Assembly (NCBI GenBank): GCA_964427915.1 | Contig: CAYRWA010000100.1 | Location: forward strand, 1-7,520 | Direction: 5' to 3' | DNA length: 7,520 nt | DNA from: JAGLCW01 sp964427915 | Lineage (GTDB): Bacteria > Caldisericota > Caldisericia > UBA6126 | Part shown: in pieces, positions 1 to 5,559 of the stretch | How positions within the stretch are numbered: the stretch's first letter is position 1 | Layout: every line of letters begins with the position of its first letter | The notes under the pieces: model-generated | Told to the model about the DNA's origin: nothing | The model's input: only the letters and a program-made list of their open reading frames with translations | Database searches by the model: none | Translations under genes and position numbers: made by a program

Positions 1-1
1 A

Positions 2-2014
2 GTCATATCTATTGAAGGGACGATTGTTGAACATCCCATTCATTATTCCAATCAATCACGGTTTGTTGTAAAAACTTCCGATACAAGACTTTTAGTAAAA
101 CTTTATTCTCCATCTACACAACTAGTAGAGCAGCTATATATTGGTTCCACCATACAGTGCAAGGGAGTGGTTGAAGATCTCGTACGATATCTTCAACCAA
201 AAGAAACCGAGGATTTTTATCGTAAAAAAAATAACATTGCAGGAATAGTACGGGTAGAAAAGGAAGATGTGGTAAAGATTCGAATTCCAGAAAATCTTTT
301 TTTGCAGTGGATGCACAAAAGTAAGATGGCGATGGGTATAAATTTGGCAACTGCTACGCGAGGGAATTCTTCTTTGCTTCCTTTGTTAAAAGCAATTGTA
401 TTAAACGAAAAAACAGATCTTCCCAGAGAGTCTTATGCGGAAATTGGTCTTTCTCATCTTCTCTCTATATCAGGGCTTCATTTTTCTATCATTTCCTTGC
501 TTTTACTTTTGTTTCTACAGTGTTTTCCAATACCTTCTTTTGGAAAATTTTTTCTATCTCAACTCTTTATGTATTTGTATCTTTTTTTTATTGGATTCCC
601 TATTCCTGCTGTAAGAGCCTACATTATGGTTACACTATTTTCACTATCTTTCTTGGTTAAAAGAAAGTCCGATCCTTTTTATGCTTTGATGACGGCAGGA
701 TTTTTACTCATTCTAGTATCCCCCCATACAGTTCTTAGTATTTCTTTTTGGTTTAGTTTTATGTGTACAGCAGCACTATGTATTCCTGGTTCCTGGGTGC
801 AAAAAACTGGATTGTTGTTTTTTGTTTCCTCCTTGTTATCTAGCACATTTTTCCACATGATGTCGATGATAAGTGTTTTCAGCAATGCAATTTTCTCCCT
901 TTTTTTTATACCATTTTTCCTTTGGGGATGGATTAGTCTATGTATTCCTGGTTTATCCAGTGCGCTATTGTATCCTATGATGAATGGATTGTATGAGGGC
1001 CTTCAGTTTATAGCAAAAGCACTGCATTCTCTTCCAGGTTCCTACCGGTATGTATCGGTTGCATCACAAGAAATCAATATTTTCTTTGCATGCATCGTCT
1101 TTCTTCTGTTCCTTCTTGCCTATTATCACCTGTTTCAAAAATCTATCAAGCGGATCATTGCATGCATTCTTTGTATAGCAATGATTTTTTTGTTTATTCC
1201 TACTCCTTCTTCAACAGCGAGGATTACTTTTTTCCAAGTGGGAGAAGGAGACTCTGTTTTACTGGAGTTTGATCAGCAAGCAATCCTTATCGATACTGGG
1301 GAAATGCCAGCTAAAAATGGATCGGGGTATTATCCAGCCAAAAATGTGATTTTGCCTATCCTAAAAAAGAGAGGCATTAATAGAGTTCATCTCATTATTC
1401 TTTCTCATTTTCATTCGGATCACTATGGGGGGATTCCTTGGATTCTTCAACATATCCCTACCGTAGATGCTTTGTGGGTACCATCAACAAAAAGTCAGGA
1501 GCAACAAGAATTTACAGAGTATATGGAAAAGAATGCTTTTTTCTATCCATATACAATGCCAATATCCATGGATAGACACTGCCATTTTTCTTCTACATCT
1601 TCTCTTCGCTTAGTCCCATTAAATGCCTATTTATCATCTTCTCTTGAAGAGAATGAAAACAACCAGTCTATGATGGTGCTTTTTACATATGGAGAAAAAC
1701 GGTTTCTTTTTACAGGTGACATGGAGTCAGAAGCTGAAAAGCTGGCTATACGAATTGTAGGCAATGAGTTACGGGCGGATGTTTTGAAAGTTGCTCATCA
1801 TGGAAGCAACACTTCTTCTACCGAAGAGTTTTTACGATGGGTACATCCTTCTATTGCAGTGATATCATGTGGAGATTATCGCATACACCGGCATCCTTCC
1901 TCCCACGTAATAGAACGATTGAACCAACAGAATAGTATTGTTCTTACTACCTACAATGAAGGTACTATTGTTCTTGAAACAGACGGAACTCGCATTTGGG
2001 AGGTAGATGAATAA
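2..2014 (+). CDS. comEC: ComEC/Rec2 family DNA-uptake channel protein, 5'-truncated by the window edge
   Basis: This is the inner-membrane channel thought to carry single-stranded DNA into the cytoplasm during natural transformation. The frame is open from base 2, giving 670 visible residues; B. subtilis ComEC has about 776, so roughly 100 N-terminal residues lie outside. The GTG at 167 is internal, because the upstream residues still resemble the soluble DUF4131/OB-like domain. Next comes the hydrophobic competence domain, with HLLSISGLH at visible residues 152-160 and many membrane segments to about residue 400. A C-terminal metallo-beta-lactamase-like domain begins near ARITFFQVGEGDS. It carries HFHSDH (469-474), the FTGD aspartate (573) and the AHHGS histidines (599-600), so the metal-site residues look intact. 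I see no frameshift. The 3' end overlaps the convergent DUF3298 gene by 64 bp. Other late competence genes would be expected upstream but are not visible. Family assignment is confident; competence of this organism is inferred. Confidence 0.95.
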   Translation, partial: VISIEGTIVEHPIHYSNQSRFVVKTSDTRLLVKLYSPSTQLVEQLYIGSTIQCKGVVEDLVRYLQPKETEDFYRKKNNIAGIVRVEKEDVVKIRIPENLFLQWMHKSKMAMGINLATATRGNSSLLPLLKAIVLNEKTDLPRESYAEIGLSHLLSISGLHFSIISLLLLLFLQCFPIPSFGKFFLSQLFMYLYLFFIGFPIPAVRAYIMVTLFSLSFLVKRKSDPFYALMTAGFLLILVSPHTVLSISFWFSFMCTAALCIPGSWVQKTGLLFFVSSLLSSTFFHMMSMISVFSNAIFSLFFIPFFLWGWISLCIPGLSSALLYPMMNGLYEGLQFIAKALHSLPGSYRYVSVASQEINIFFACIVFLLFLLAYYHLFQKSIKRIIACILCIAMIFLFIPTPSSTARITFFQVGEGDSVLLEFDQQAILIDTGEMPAKNGSGYYPAKNVILPILKKRGINRVHLIILSHFHSDHYGGIPWILQHIPTVDALWVPSTKSQEQQEFTEYMEKNAFFYPYTMPISMDRHCHFSSTSSLRLVPLNAYLSSSLEENENNQSMMVLFTYGEKRFLFTGDMESEAEKLAIRIVGNELRADVLKVAHHGSNTSSTEEFLRWVHPSIAVISCGDYRIHRHPSSHVIERLNQQNSIVLTTYNEGTIVLETDGTRIWEVDE

Positions 2015-2799
2015 GAAGGATCAGCAGAAGGATTTGGTTTGAAAACCAAAATATTTTTTAGTTCAGAAAAAGGGAGAGCAATAGTTTGAATCCCATCTCC
2101 ATAAGAAGCAACTTGATAAGGATCAAAAGCTACAAGCAAACCCTGGGGAGTAATGCAAATGTTTTGGTAGTTATCAAGAATAGGTTCAGTACCTTGTTGG
2201 ATCCATTCACGGTCTACGGTGTTTTCTTTCTCTTGGAGCTTTTGGGGGAGTTTTGATCGAACAAGAGATGAAACCGTCTTCAAATAAGTAGACTGGGATA
2301 AAAAAAGATCCTTTGTACGCATCCTTGTTTTTTTATGAAAATCAATATTGAGTGCTTTCGTGTATTCGTGGGGATGAGCTCCTCCTAGATCTATGCTAAA
2401 AAACAGTTGTATACTCCCGCGCTCTCTGCTTAGGTAGTGTGGTTTAAAATCAATCCAGAAAATAGCTTTACGAGGCATATCATCAGTGGGTAGATTTTCA
2501 GAAACGCTTTGCTCCCATTTTATTTTTTCGTTGGTTAGAAAAGCTTGCACAATCTCATTGATAGAAGAAACTGGTTTGAAATTATCTGGATCAACAAAGA
2601 CAGGGATGGATCCTTGTATTTGATAGCGACCTTCTAGAAATGTTTCATCAATTCCTTCTCCATGGATTGCATACAAAGACGGCACTGTATCTTGGGGTAT
2701 TGGGCAGTTGGATCGAGAACAATGAGAACAAAACAAAACACACAGAGAAAGTGTTACAAACAAATGACTATATTTTTTTCTTCTGATGAGGCTATTCAT
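1951..2799 (-). CDS. DUF3298 (RsiV-like) domain protein with N-terminal signal or anchor
   Basis: This 282-residue protein is probably exported or anchored at the outer face of the membrane; its biochemical role is unknown. Residues 1-10 are basic (RRKK), followed by a hydrophobic stretch at 11-24 and a cysteine cluster (C20, C24, C27, C32). No good lipobox precedes any of these cysteines, so I do not call it a lipoprotein. The body resembles DUF4163/DUF3298 proteins: GGAHPHEY near 139-146, NIDFHKKTRMRTKDLF near 151-166, and FDPYQVASYGDG at 225-236, typical of the family's C-terminal part. I chose the ATG at 2799 because GAGGAG lies 9 bases upstream. The TTG at 2808 would abut that Shine-Dalgarno sequence directly. 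The last 20 residues are Ser/Pro-rich and lie antisense to the comEC 3' end. Relatives include the B. subtilis anti-sigma factor RsiV, but no sigma gene is adjacent, so that role is unsupported. Confidence 0.8.
   Translation of the reverse strand: MNSLIRRKKYSHLFVTLSLCVLFCSHCSRSNCPIPQDTVPSLYAIHGEGIDETFLEGRYQIQGSIPVFVDPDNFKPVSSINEIVQAFLTNEKIKWEQSVSENLPTDDMPRKAIFWIDFKPHYLSRERGSIQLFFSIDLGGAHPHEYTKALNIDFHKKTRMRTKDLFLSQSTYLKTVSSLVRSKLPQKLQEKENTVDREWIQQGTEPILDNYQNICITPQGLLVAFDPYQVASYGDGIQTIALPFSELKNILVFKPNPSADPSYSSTSQMRVPSVSRTIVPSL
2033..2059 (+). terminator. Probable intrinsic terminator of comEC, embedded in the convergent gene
   Basis: A 7-bp stem (TTTGGTT at 2033-2039 with AACCAAA at 2044-2050) closes a 4-base loop. 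It is followed after ATA by six T's at 2054-2059. It starts 19 bp after the comEC stop codon, where a terminator would be expected. The stem has only two G-C pairs, so it is modest in strength. The same bases encode residues of about 247-256 of the DUF3298 protein on the other strand. Confidence 0.5.
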
Positions 2800-2835
2800 G
2801 AAAACCAACTCCTCGTTTTGTAGAATTCATGTAGA

Positions 2836-2844
2836 ATTGTATCA
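2836..2844 (-). promoter_or_regulatory. Candidate extended -10 promoter for the DUF3298 gene
   Basis: On the minus strand TGATACAAT matches an extended -10 element (TG-N-TACAAT). No good -35 is found at 16-18 bp. It would start transcription about 30 bases ahead of the ATG at 2799. This rests on motif resemblance only. Confidence 0.35.
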
Positions 2845-2857
2845 TGAAATGGTTCAT
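2844..2857. repeat. Inverted repeat between divergent promoters
   Basis: ATGAA-ATGG-TTCAT is a perfect 5-bp inverted repeat with a 4-bp centre, overlapping the candidate DUF3298 promoter. Just leftward, TAGAATT occurs twice with an 11-bp period (2821-2827 and 2832-2838). Either could be a protein-binding site, but in A+T-rich DNA such short repeats may arise by chance. Confidence 0.25.
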
Positions 2858-2864
2858 TATCGAA

Positions 2865-2893
2865 TTGACAGGGCAACTGTGTTGCAGTATGAT
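2865..2893 (+). promoter_or_regulatory. Strong sigma-A-type promoter of the M18 aminopeptidase gene
   Basis: A consensus -35 TTGACA (2865-2870) is followed by exactly 17 bp and the -10 TATGAT (2888-2893; 5 of 6 consensus bases). Initiation would fall near 2900, leaving a 5' leader of about 29 bases that ends in GGAGGA (2918-2923), 5 bases before the ATG at 2929. Confidence 0.85.
2873..2885. repeat. Perfect inverted repeat inside the promoter spacer (possible operator)
   Basis: GCAAC-TGT-GTTGC is a perfect 5-bp inverted repeat that fits entirely between the -35 and -10 elements of the aminopeptidase promoter. This placement would suit a repressor that blocks RNA polymerase. I do not recognise it as the operator of a named regulator. 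Confidence 0.4.
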
Positions 2894-2928
2894 AAAGTCC
2901 ATATGTCAATATATACTGGAGGATTTAC

Positions 2929-4335
2929 ATGAGCAAAGAAAAATCATTGATAGAAGAAAAGAAAGAAAAGCTTTTTTTTCAAAAAAAACTTGTGTGGAAA
3001 GAATCAAATAGAGATTCTATCCAGGCGTTTGCCAAAGAATACAAAAAAGTTTTAGACCTAGGCAAAACGGAACGAATTTTTACCCAACAAGTAAAAAGCA
3101 TTCTACTTTCCCATGGATTTGAAGAATTAAACTCCCAAATACCCCAAGAAGGCAAAAAATATTTCCGAGTAGTGAACGAAAAAGGAATATTTGCTTTTGT
3201 GCCAGGGAAACAGAAGATTTCAAATGGAATCAACTTCATTGCCACTCATATCGATTCTCCTAGGCTAGATGTAAAGCCAAACCCACTGTTTGAAGATACG
3301 GGGATTGCTTTTTTGGATACTCATTACTATGGAGGCATTAAAACATACCAATGGATGAATATCGCATTAGCTCTTCATGGTGTTGTAACCAAAACCAATG
3401 GTGAAGTGATTGAAATTCATGTTGGGGAACAAGAAGAAGACCCCATTTTTATGATATCAGATATTCTTCCTCACTTGGCCAAAAATTACAAGACAAAACC
3501 TGTGGGAGAAGTTTTTAGCAATGAGAACCTGGATGTCATAGTAGGAAGTTTACCTTATCAGTTTAACACCGATGAAAAAGACGCAATAAAACTTTTTGTT
3601 CTCGATTACCTACATGAAACATATGGGATTACAGAGCAAGACTTTTTTAGTGCTGAGTTGGAATTTGTACCTGCATGTACCGCAAGAGATGTAGGTTTTG
3701 ACAGAGGATTGATGGCAGGATATGGCCACGACGACCGCTGCTGTTCTTATCCTGCGATCAAGGCATTGGTGGATGCAAATCCCCCAGAAAAGGCAGCAGT
3801 TGCACTTCTTTTTGATAAAGAAGAAATTGGTTCTGTGGGAACAACTGGTGCCATGACTCATCTAATGGAAGTTTTTATTGAAGACCTTATGAAACAAGAA
3901 GATGATCCAGTTTCGTTGCACAAAGTCTTGTCTCTTTCTTCGTGTCTTTCAGGAGATGTAGGAGCAGGATTCGATCCACACTTTAAAGAAGCATTTGAGG
4001 CAAAAAATGCAGCGGAACTTCATAAAGGCGTTATCCTTACAAAATATACCGGTTCTGGTGGAAAAGGGGGAGCAAACGATGCTCACTCTGAATTTTTAGG
4101 AAATGTACGATCCGTTTTTGAAAATCACAAAATAGCTTACCAAGTAGCTGAATTAGGAAAAGTAGATATTGGTGGTGGCGGAACGGTAGCTGGTTATTTC
4201 GGCAATCGAGGAATTCAGACAGTAGACGTCGGAATATCGGTACTTTCCATGCACTCACCTCAAGAAATTATAGCCAAAGATGACTTGTATGAGCTTTATA
4301 GAGCCTACAAGGGATTTTTTGAAGAGTATAAATAG
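2929..4335 (+). CDS. M18 family zinc aminopeptidase
   Basis: This cytosolic exopeptidase of 468 residues would remove N-terminal amino acids, in the family often acidic or hydrophobic ones, from peptides during protein turnover. It belongs to the M18 (aminopeptidase I / aspartyl aminopeptidase) family with a co-catalytic two-metal site. Visible ligands are H107 and catalytic D109 in THIDSPRLD, D268 in GHDDR, the E298-E299 pair in FDKEEIGS, D343 in SGDVGAG and H442 in MHSPQE; the site looks complete. The long insertion between D109 and D268 fits the M18 dimerisation domain. There is no signal peptide. The ATG at 2929 is fixed by GGAGGA five bases upstream. The gene has its own strong promoter and ends at a hairpin shared with ribU, so it is probably monocistronic. 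Substrate preference cannot be read from sequence, so I give no gene symbol. Confidence 0.93.
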   Translation: MSKEKSLIEEKKEKLFFQKKLVWKESNRDSIQAFAKEYKKVLDLGKTERIFTQQVKSILLSHGFEELNSQIPQEGKKYFRVVNEKGIFAFVPGKQKISNGINFIATHIDSPRLDVKPNPLFEDTGIAFLDTHYYGGIKTYQWMNIALALHGVVTKTNGEVIEIHVGEQEEDPIFMISDILPHLAKNYKTKPVGEVFSNENLDVIVGSLPYQFNTDEKDAIKLFVLDYLHETYGITEQDFFSAELEFVPACTARDVGFDRGLMAGYGHDDRCCSYPAIKALVDANPPEKAAVALLFDKEEIGSVGTTGAMTHLMEVFIEDLMKQEDDPVSLHKVLSLSSCLSGDVGAGFDPHFKEAFEAKNAAELHKGVILTKYTGSGGKGGANDAHSEFLGNVRSVFENHKIAYQVAELGKVDIGGGGTVAGYFGNRGIQTVDVGISVLSMHSPQEIIAKDDLYELYRAYKGFFEEYK

Positions 4336-4369
4336 TCTTTCATAGACGTTTGTTGTCGTACAGATACGT

Positions 4370-4407
4370 AAAATCCCCCCGACCTAGCTGGGCCGGGGGG
4401 ATTTTTT
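4370..4407. terminator. Bidirectional intrinsic terminator shared by the aminopeptidase gene and ribU
   Basis: The strong hairpin pairs AAATCCCCCC (4371-4380) with GGGGGGATTT (4395-4404) around a partly paired interior. On the plus strand six T's follow (4402-4407), ideal for stopping the aminopeptidase transcript. On the minus strand only a four-T run (complement of 4370-4373) follows, so termination of ribU should be weaker. The ribU stop codon TAA (4408-4406) overlaps the T-run, so the hairpin begins immediately at the end of ribU. Confidence 0.9.
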
Positions 4408-4957
4408 ATGAGGCTTGTTGTTTTACAAAACTTGTAAAAAAATCCTTTATACGAGGAAAAAGGAGGGAAAACAATACACTGTTTAACCCAGAATGCAGAA
4501 TGTTAAAAGGAATAATAGCTGGGAGCAACATATTTTTTACTACCTCTATGGGTGCATTGAGGTAAATGGGGGTAATAAGCAAATTGGCTGGGATCATAAT
4601 CCCAGCACGTGAAAAGGTTCCTAAAAGCAAACCAATCCAAATGCTTCCCTTTTTTCTACTACGTGCAATAAGCGAAAAAACCACAATAAATGTGCTGGAA
4701 GCAATGAAGTGCATAAGCATCCCCCACAATCCACCTTCTCCTCTGAAAACGATGAAGAGAATGGCTTTTATGGCAGAACCAAGAATACCAAAAAGGGGTC
4801 CGAAGAAATACCCGATGAACAAAAGGGGCATATCACCCGGGGAATACAATAAAAAAGGGGGAATAAAAGGAACTGGAAATGCGATTAGTAACTCGAAAAC
4901 AACTGCTAAAGCGATTAAAACACCAATAACACTAAACAGCTGAACTGATTTTTTCAT
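4406..4957 (-). CDS. ribU: Riboflavin ECF transporter substrate-binding subunit, RibU type
   Basis: This is a 183-residue, very hydrophobic integral membrane protein. RibU is the S-component that binds riboflavin and works with the shared EcfT and EcfA ATPase subunits, which are normally encoded elsewhere and are not seen here. The region at 35-65 (FLLYSPGDMPLLFIGYFFGPLFGI) matches the family pattern F-x-x-x-D-x-P-x-L-x-G-x-x-x-GP-x-x-G. About six membrane segments are visible, and the family's late FN motif appears as PFNILHSGLN (150-159). The length is normal for the family (about 190). The ATG at 4957 follows GAGGTGAT (4967-4960), an eight-base match to the anti-Shine-Dalgarno sequence. 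The FMN riboswitch in the leader independently supports riboflavin as substrate. The gene converges with the aminopeptidase gene and shares its terminator. Confidence 0.92.
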   Translation of the reverse strand: MKKSVQLFSVIGVLIALAVVFELLIAFPVPFIPPFLLYSPGDMPLLFIGYFFGPLFGILGSAIKAILFIVFRGEGGLWGMLMHFIASSTFIVVFSLIARSRKKGSIWIGLLLGTFSRAGIMIPANLLITPIYLNAPIEVVKNMLLPAIIPFNILHSGLNSVLFSLLFPRIKDFFTSFVKQQAS

Positions 4958-4959
4958 AC

Positions 4960-4990
4960 ATCACCTCGAAGTATTTTTACTTCAAGGGCT
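4960..4990 (-). promoter_or_regulatory. Riboswitch expression platform: hairpin overlapping the ribU Shine-Dalgarno
   Basis: On the minus strand CTTGAAGTA (4986-4978) can pair with TACTTCGAG (4973-4965) around an AAAA loop, giving 9 pairs with one G-U. The 3' arm covers the first three bases of the GAGGTGAT Shine-Dalgarno sequence (4967-4960). No T-run follows, which points to control of translation rather than termination. The 5' arm lies in GCCCTTGAAG (4989-4980), which can alternatively pair with CTTTCAGGGC (5110-5101) at the aptamer's 5' edge. The two folds exclude each other. This model comes from hand pairing. Confidence 0.6.
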
Positions 4991-4996
4991 ATTTCG

Positions 4997-5116
4997 GGAA
5001 TGCCTTCTCCCGTCCAGACTATACTGTCGGTATCGGAATTTCACCGAATCCTGCTCATGAAAGCTCGCGGACTTTTACCGCCGGTAGGGACTCTCACCCT
5101 GCCCTGAAAGCATTCC
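4997..5116 (-). promoter_or_regulatory. FMN riboswitch aptamer (RFN element)
   Basis: The ribU leader contains the conserved FMN aptamer core in order: GGGCAGGGTGAGAGTCCC, TACCGGCGGTAAAAGTCCGC, GCAGGATTCGGTGAAATTCC and AGTCTGGACGGGAGAAGG. The closing P1 stem can form 11 pairs, GGAATGCTTTC (5116-5106) with GAAGGCATTCC (5007-4997), including one G-U. FMN binding normally switches such genes off, so riboflavin uptake should fall when flavin is plentiful. The start of the element lies only one base from the -10 of the promoter. Confidence 0.95.
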
Positions 5117-5117
5117 T

Positions 5118-5146
5118 ATCATAGTACATTTTGAGTAAGAATTCAA
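5118..5146 (-). promoter_or_regulatory. Promoter of the ribU riboswitch transcript
   Basis: On the minus strand -35 TTGAAT (5146-5141), a 17-bp spacer and -10 TATGAT (5123-5118) form a good sigma-A-type promoter. Initiation about 7 bases downstream would fall near 5111, inside the 5' strand of P1, so there would be almost no leader before the aptamer. Confidence 0.75.
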
Positions 5147-5166
5147 TACTTTATATAAATATTGAA
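5142..5166. repeat. A+T-rich imperfect palindrome after the small membrane gene, overlapping the ribU -35
   Basis: TTCAATA (5142-5148) and TATTGAA (5160-5166) form a perfect 7-bp inverted repeat, with further partial symmetry inside. On the minus strand it begins 3 bases after the TAG of the small membrane protein gene and contains nearly all of the ribU -35 box. It could be a weak terminator (no clean T-run follows), an operator, or chance symmetry in A+T-rich DNA. Confidence 0.35.
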
Positions 5167-5169
5167 ACC

Positions 5170-5454
5170 CTACGCACCAGAGTTCTTAGATTCACCACAT
5201 TGATCACAGTTTGCAGAGCATTCTTCGTCGTTCTTGATGGAATCATCGTCGGTGTCATCATCGGGCATTTCAAACGTTTCTTCTTTAGCAGGAGTCATGA
5301 AACCAACGATTAAAACAATAATGCCTGCCATAATAACGAAACAGATGGCAACTCCAAGTAAGAATTCCCAAAAAATTGGCCACCAATGGACTCCCATCCA
5401 TATTCCAACAATCGTCACAATGAGGCCTGCAAAGATGTACAACCATTTTTTCAT
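5170..5454 (-). CDS. Small two-helix membrane protein with acidic, cysteine-containing tail; function unknown
   Basis: I do not recognise this 94-residue protein. The ATG at 5454 is well supported by AGGAGG six bases upstream. Two hydrophobic segments, about residues 4-24 and 31-53, are joined by a Trp-rich turn (HWWPIFWE), predicting a hairpin in the membrane. A soluble tail follows: TPAKEETFEMP, then a run rich in Asp and Glu (64-78), then three cysteines spaced C-x3-C-x2-C (C79, C83, C86). The acidic run plus clustered cysteines could bind a metal ion or form disulfides, but that is inference. With the lysines at the N-terminus, both termini may be cytoplasmic. The gene lies 212 bp upstream of ribU on the same strand, with only a weak hairpin between them, so read-through into the riboswitch is possible. 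It is divergent from leuS. Confidence 0.8.
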   Translation of the reverse strand: MKKWLYIFAGLIVTIVGIWMGVHWWPIFWEFLLGVAICFVIMAGIIVLIVGFMTPAKEETFEMPDDDTDDDSIKNDEECSANCDQCGESKNSGA

Positions 5455-5559
5455 CTAAATCCTCCTAAAATTGGAAAATCAAAATCAATTTGAGTTTATC
5501 ACAAAATGCGATTTTTACTATAATCATTAAATGGCTAAAAAAAAGCAAGTGAGGACAAT
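5455..5559. other. Divergent intergenic spacer between the small membrane gene and leuS
   Basis: This 105-bp spacer holds both ribosome binding sites and the leuS promoter. On the minus side I find AGGAGG for the small membrane gene but no convincing -35/-10 pair. There is no room for a T-box leader ahead of leuS. Confidence 0.6.
5496..5524 (+). promoter_or_regulatory. Promoter of leuS
   Basis: A perfect -10 TATAAT (5519-5524) lies 17 bp after a partial -35 TTATCA (5496-5501; 4 of 6 consensus bases). Initiation near 5531 leaves a leader of about 29 bases before the ATG at 5560. GAGG (5551-5554) sits 5 bases ahead of the ATG. Confidence 0.75.

Noticed and set aside
1934..1975. Repeated TATTGTTCTT near the comEC end
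   Set aside because: Both copies encode similar beta-strand residues (SIVLT, TIVLE) in the same protein domain. There is no sign of a functional DNA repeat.
167..2014. GTG at 167 as the start of comEC
   Set aside because: The same frame is open to base 2 and its translation continues the N-terminal DUF4131-like domain. The gene simply begins outside the window.
2800..2808. TTG at 2808 as the start of the DUF3298 gene
   Set aside because: It directly abuts the GAGGAG ribosome binding site, leaving no spacing. The ATG at 2799 has a proper 9-base spacing.
4566..4943. 125-codon open frame on the plus strand across ribU
   Set aside because: It lies wholly antisense to a well-supported membrane protein gene, has no recognisable protein features, and has no convincing ribosome binding site.
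5197..5220. C-x3-C-x2-C in the small membrane protein as a radical-SAM iron-sulfur motif
   Set aside because: The spacing matches, but the protein is 94 residues with no TIM-barrel domain. The motif is at the extreme C-terminus after an acidic tail.
5503..5515. AAAAT-GCG-ATTTT inverted repeat in the leuS promoter spacer
   Set aside because: It is short and made only of A/T in its arms, so it is easily expected by chance in this composition.
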